From positions 434,001 through 498,000 of the forward strand of contig NZ_CP013106.1 in NCBI RefSeq assembly GCF_001431725.1: 64,000 bases of DNA, given 5' to 3'. The position numbers and the translations under genes were made by a program. Positions 63,520 to 64,000 of the stretch are shown in pieces. Under the pieces are notes generated by a model, which had not been told where the DNA came from, made no database searches, and saw nothing but the letters and a program-made list of their open reading frames with translations. The stretch is from Halomonas huangheensis (GTDB lineage Bacteria > Pseudomonadota > Gammaproteobacteria > Pseudomonadales > Halomonadaceae). The first letter of the stretch is position 1. Each line of letters starts with the position of its first letter.

Positions 63520-64000
63520 ATGAGCGACTACAAGCACACTCTGAATCTGCCCGAAACCGACTTCCCCATGCGCGGCATGCTGCCCAAGCGTGAGCCGGAG
63601 CGCGTTGAACAGTGGCAGAAGCTGGATGTCTATCAGCGCCTGCGCGAAACGCGCGAAGGCCGCGATGTCTTCCTGCTGCATGATGGCCCTCCCTACGCCA
63701 ACGGCAGCATTCACATCGGTCACGCCGTCAACAAGATTCTCAAGGACATCATCGTCAAGTCGAAGAACCTGGCGGGCTTCGATGCTCCCTATGTCCCGGG
63801 CTGGGATTGTCACGGTCTACCCATTGAGCACAAGGTCGAGACCACCCACGGGAAACACCTTGAGCCAGAAAAGGCCCGGGCACTGTGCCGTGAGTACGCC
63901 GGCGAGCAAGTCAAGGGGCAGCTCCAGGATTTCGTACGCCTTGGTGTGGTTGGCGACTGGGACAACCCTTATCGCACCATGGCGTATGCCAACGAAGCCG
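63520..64000 (+). CDS. ileS: Isoleucyl-tRNA synthetase, N-terminal part
   Basis: The first 160 residues of IleS run off the end of the window. [26 protein letters not shown] is the standard bacterial start. [17 protein letters not shown] carries the class I HIGH motif, and [15 protein letters not shown] follows. It attaches isoleucine to tRNA-Ile. Confidence 0.96.
   Translation, partial: MSDYKHTLNLPETDFPMRGMLPKREPERVEQWQKLDVYQRLRETREGRDVFLLHDGPPYANGSIHIGHAVNKILKDIIVKSKNLAGFDAPYVPGWDCHGLPIEHKVETTHGKHLEPEKARALCREYAGEQVKGQLQDFVRLGVVGDWDNPYRTMAYANEA

Overview
The window reads as one chromosomal segment of a halophilic gammaproteobacterium, most likely a Halomonadaceae member (Halomonas or a close relative). 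The grounds are moderately high GC, the conserved block ispB / rplU-rpmA-obgE-proB / rpsT / murJ-ribF-ileS, and the character of the catabolic operons. The genus is inferred from gene content and order, not from a database match. Coding density is high and I see no CRISPR array, rRNA, prophage or replication origin.

Layout. 1-2.3 kb: 3' end of a phosphonate operon (phnM, phnN, phnP, hexapeptide acetyltransferase). 2.4-9.2 kb: NhaC-type antiporter, 6-phosphogluconolactonase, an MFS transporter-dkgB operon divergent from a LysR regulator, and a HAD phosphatase. 9.3-18.8 kb: one long minus-strand operon (gbuA, YjiH-type membrane protein, AruI-like 2-ketoarginine decarboxylase, NCS1 permease, nitrilase-family amidohydrolase, metallo-beta-lactamase-fold hydrolase, aldehyde dehydrogenase, hydroxyacid dehydrogenase). 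It is preceded by a good sigma-54 -24/-12 element and divergent from a PAS-AAA-HTH sigma-54 activator. Together these suggest a nitrogen-scavenging route from arginine or guanidino compounds to 4-guanidinobutyrate, then GABA plus urea. 20.6-25.1 kb: YfcC-type carrier, DUF1028 protein and M20 amidohydrolase behind a 22-bp perfect palindrome, with a convergent FCD-GntR regulator. 25.4-27.7 kb: a membrane GGDEF-EAL protein. 27.8-33.0 kb: a sugar-acid cluster (SDR, SMP-30 lactonase, dgoD, FCD-GntR regulator) interrupted by a complete IS3-family element that landed in a dispersed repeat.

33.1-50.1 kb: a complete aryl polyene (APE) pigment cluster, all on the minus strand, in the order apeC-D-E-F-G-HI-(glycosyltransferase)-(acyltransferase)-(ammonia-lyase)-K-L-M-N-O-P-Q-R, then a small exported protein and a 4'-phosphopantetheinyl transferase. 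Most junctions are ATGA, GTGA, TGATG or TAATG overlaps. An ammonia-lyase supplies an aryl acid, ApeH activates it, and ApeO/ApeC plus ApeR with the KR and DH subunits extend it on two ACPs. Acyl- and glycosyltransferases probably build the lipid, and ApeL/ApeM export it. Points of interest are an ApeH-ApeI fusion, halogenase-type motifs in ApeN, a 15-nt minisatellite in the ApeL signal peptide and an altered motif in the PPTase.

50.4-54.8 kb: a porin and a Tat-exported TIM-barrel protein behind a LacI-type palindrome, a DUF1090 protein, an AadA-like nucleotidyltransferase and a VOC protein. 55.0-64 kb: tRNA-Pro(CGG), ispB and the housekeeping block, ending inside ileS.
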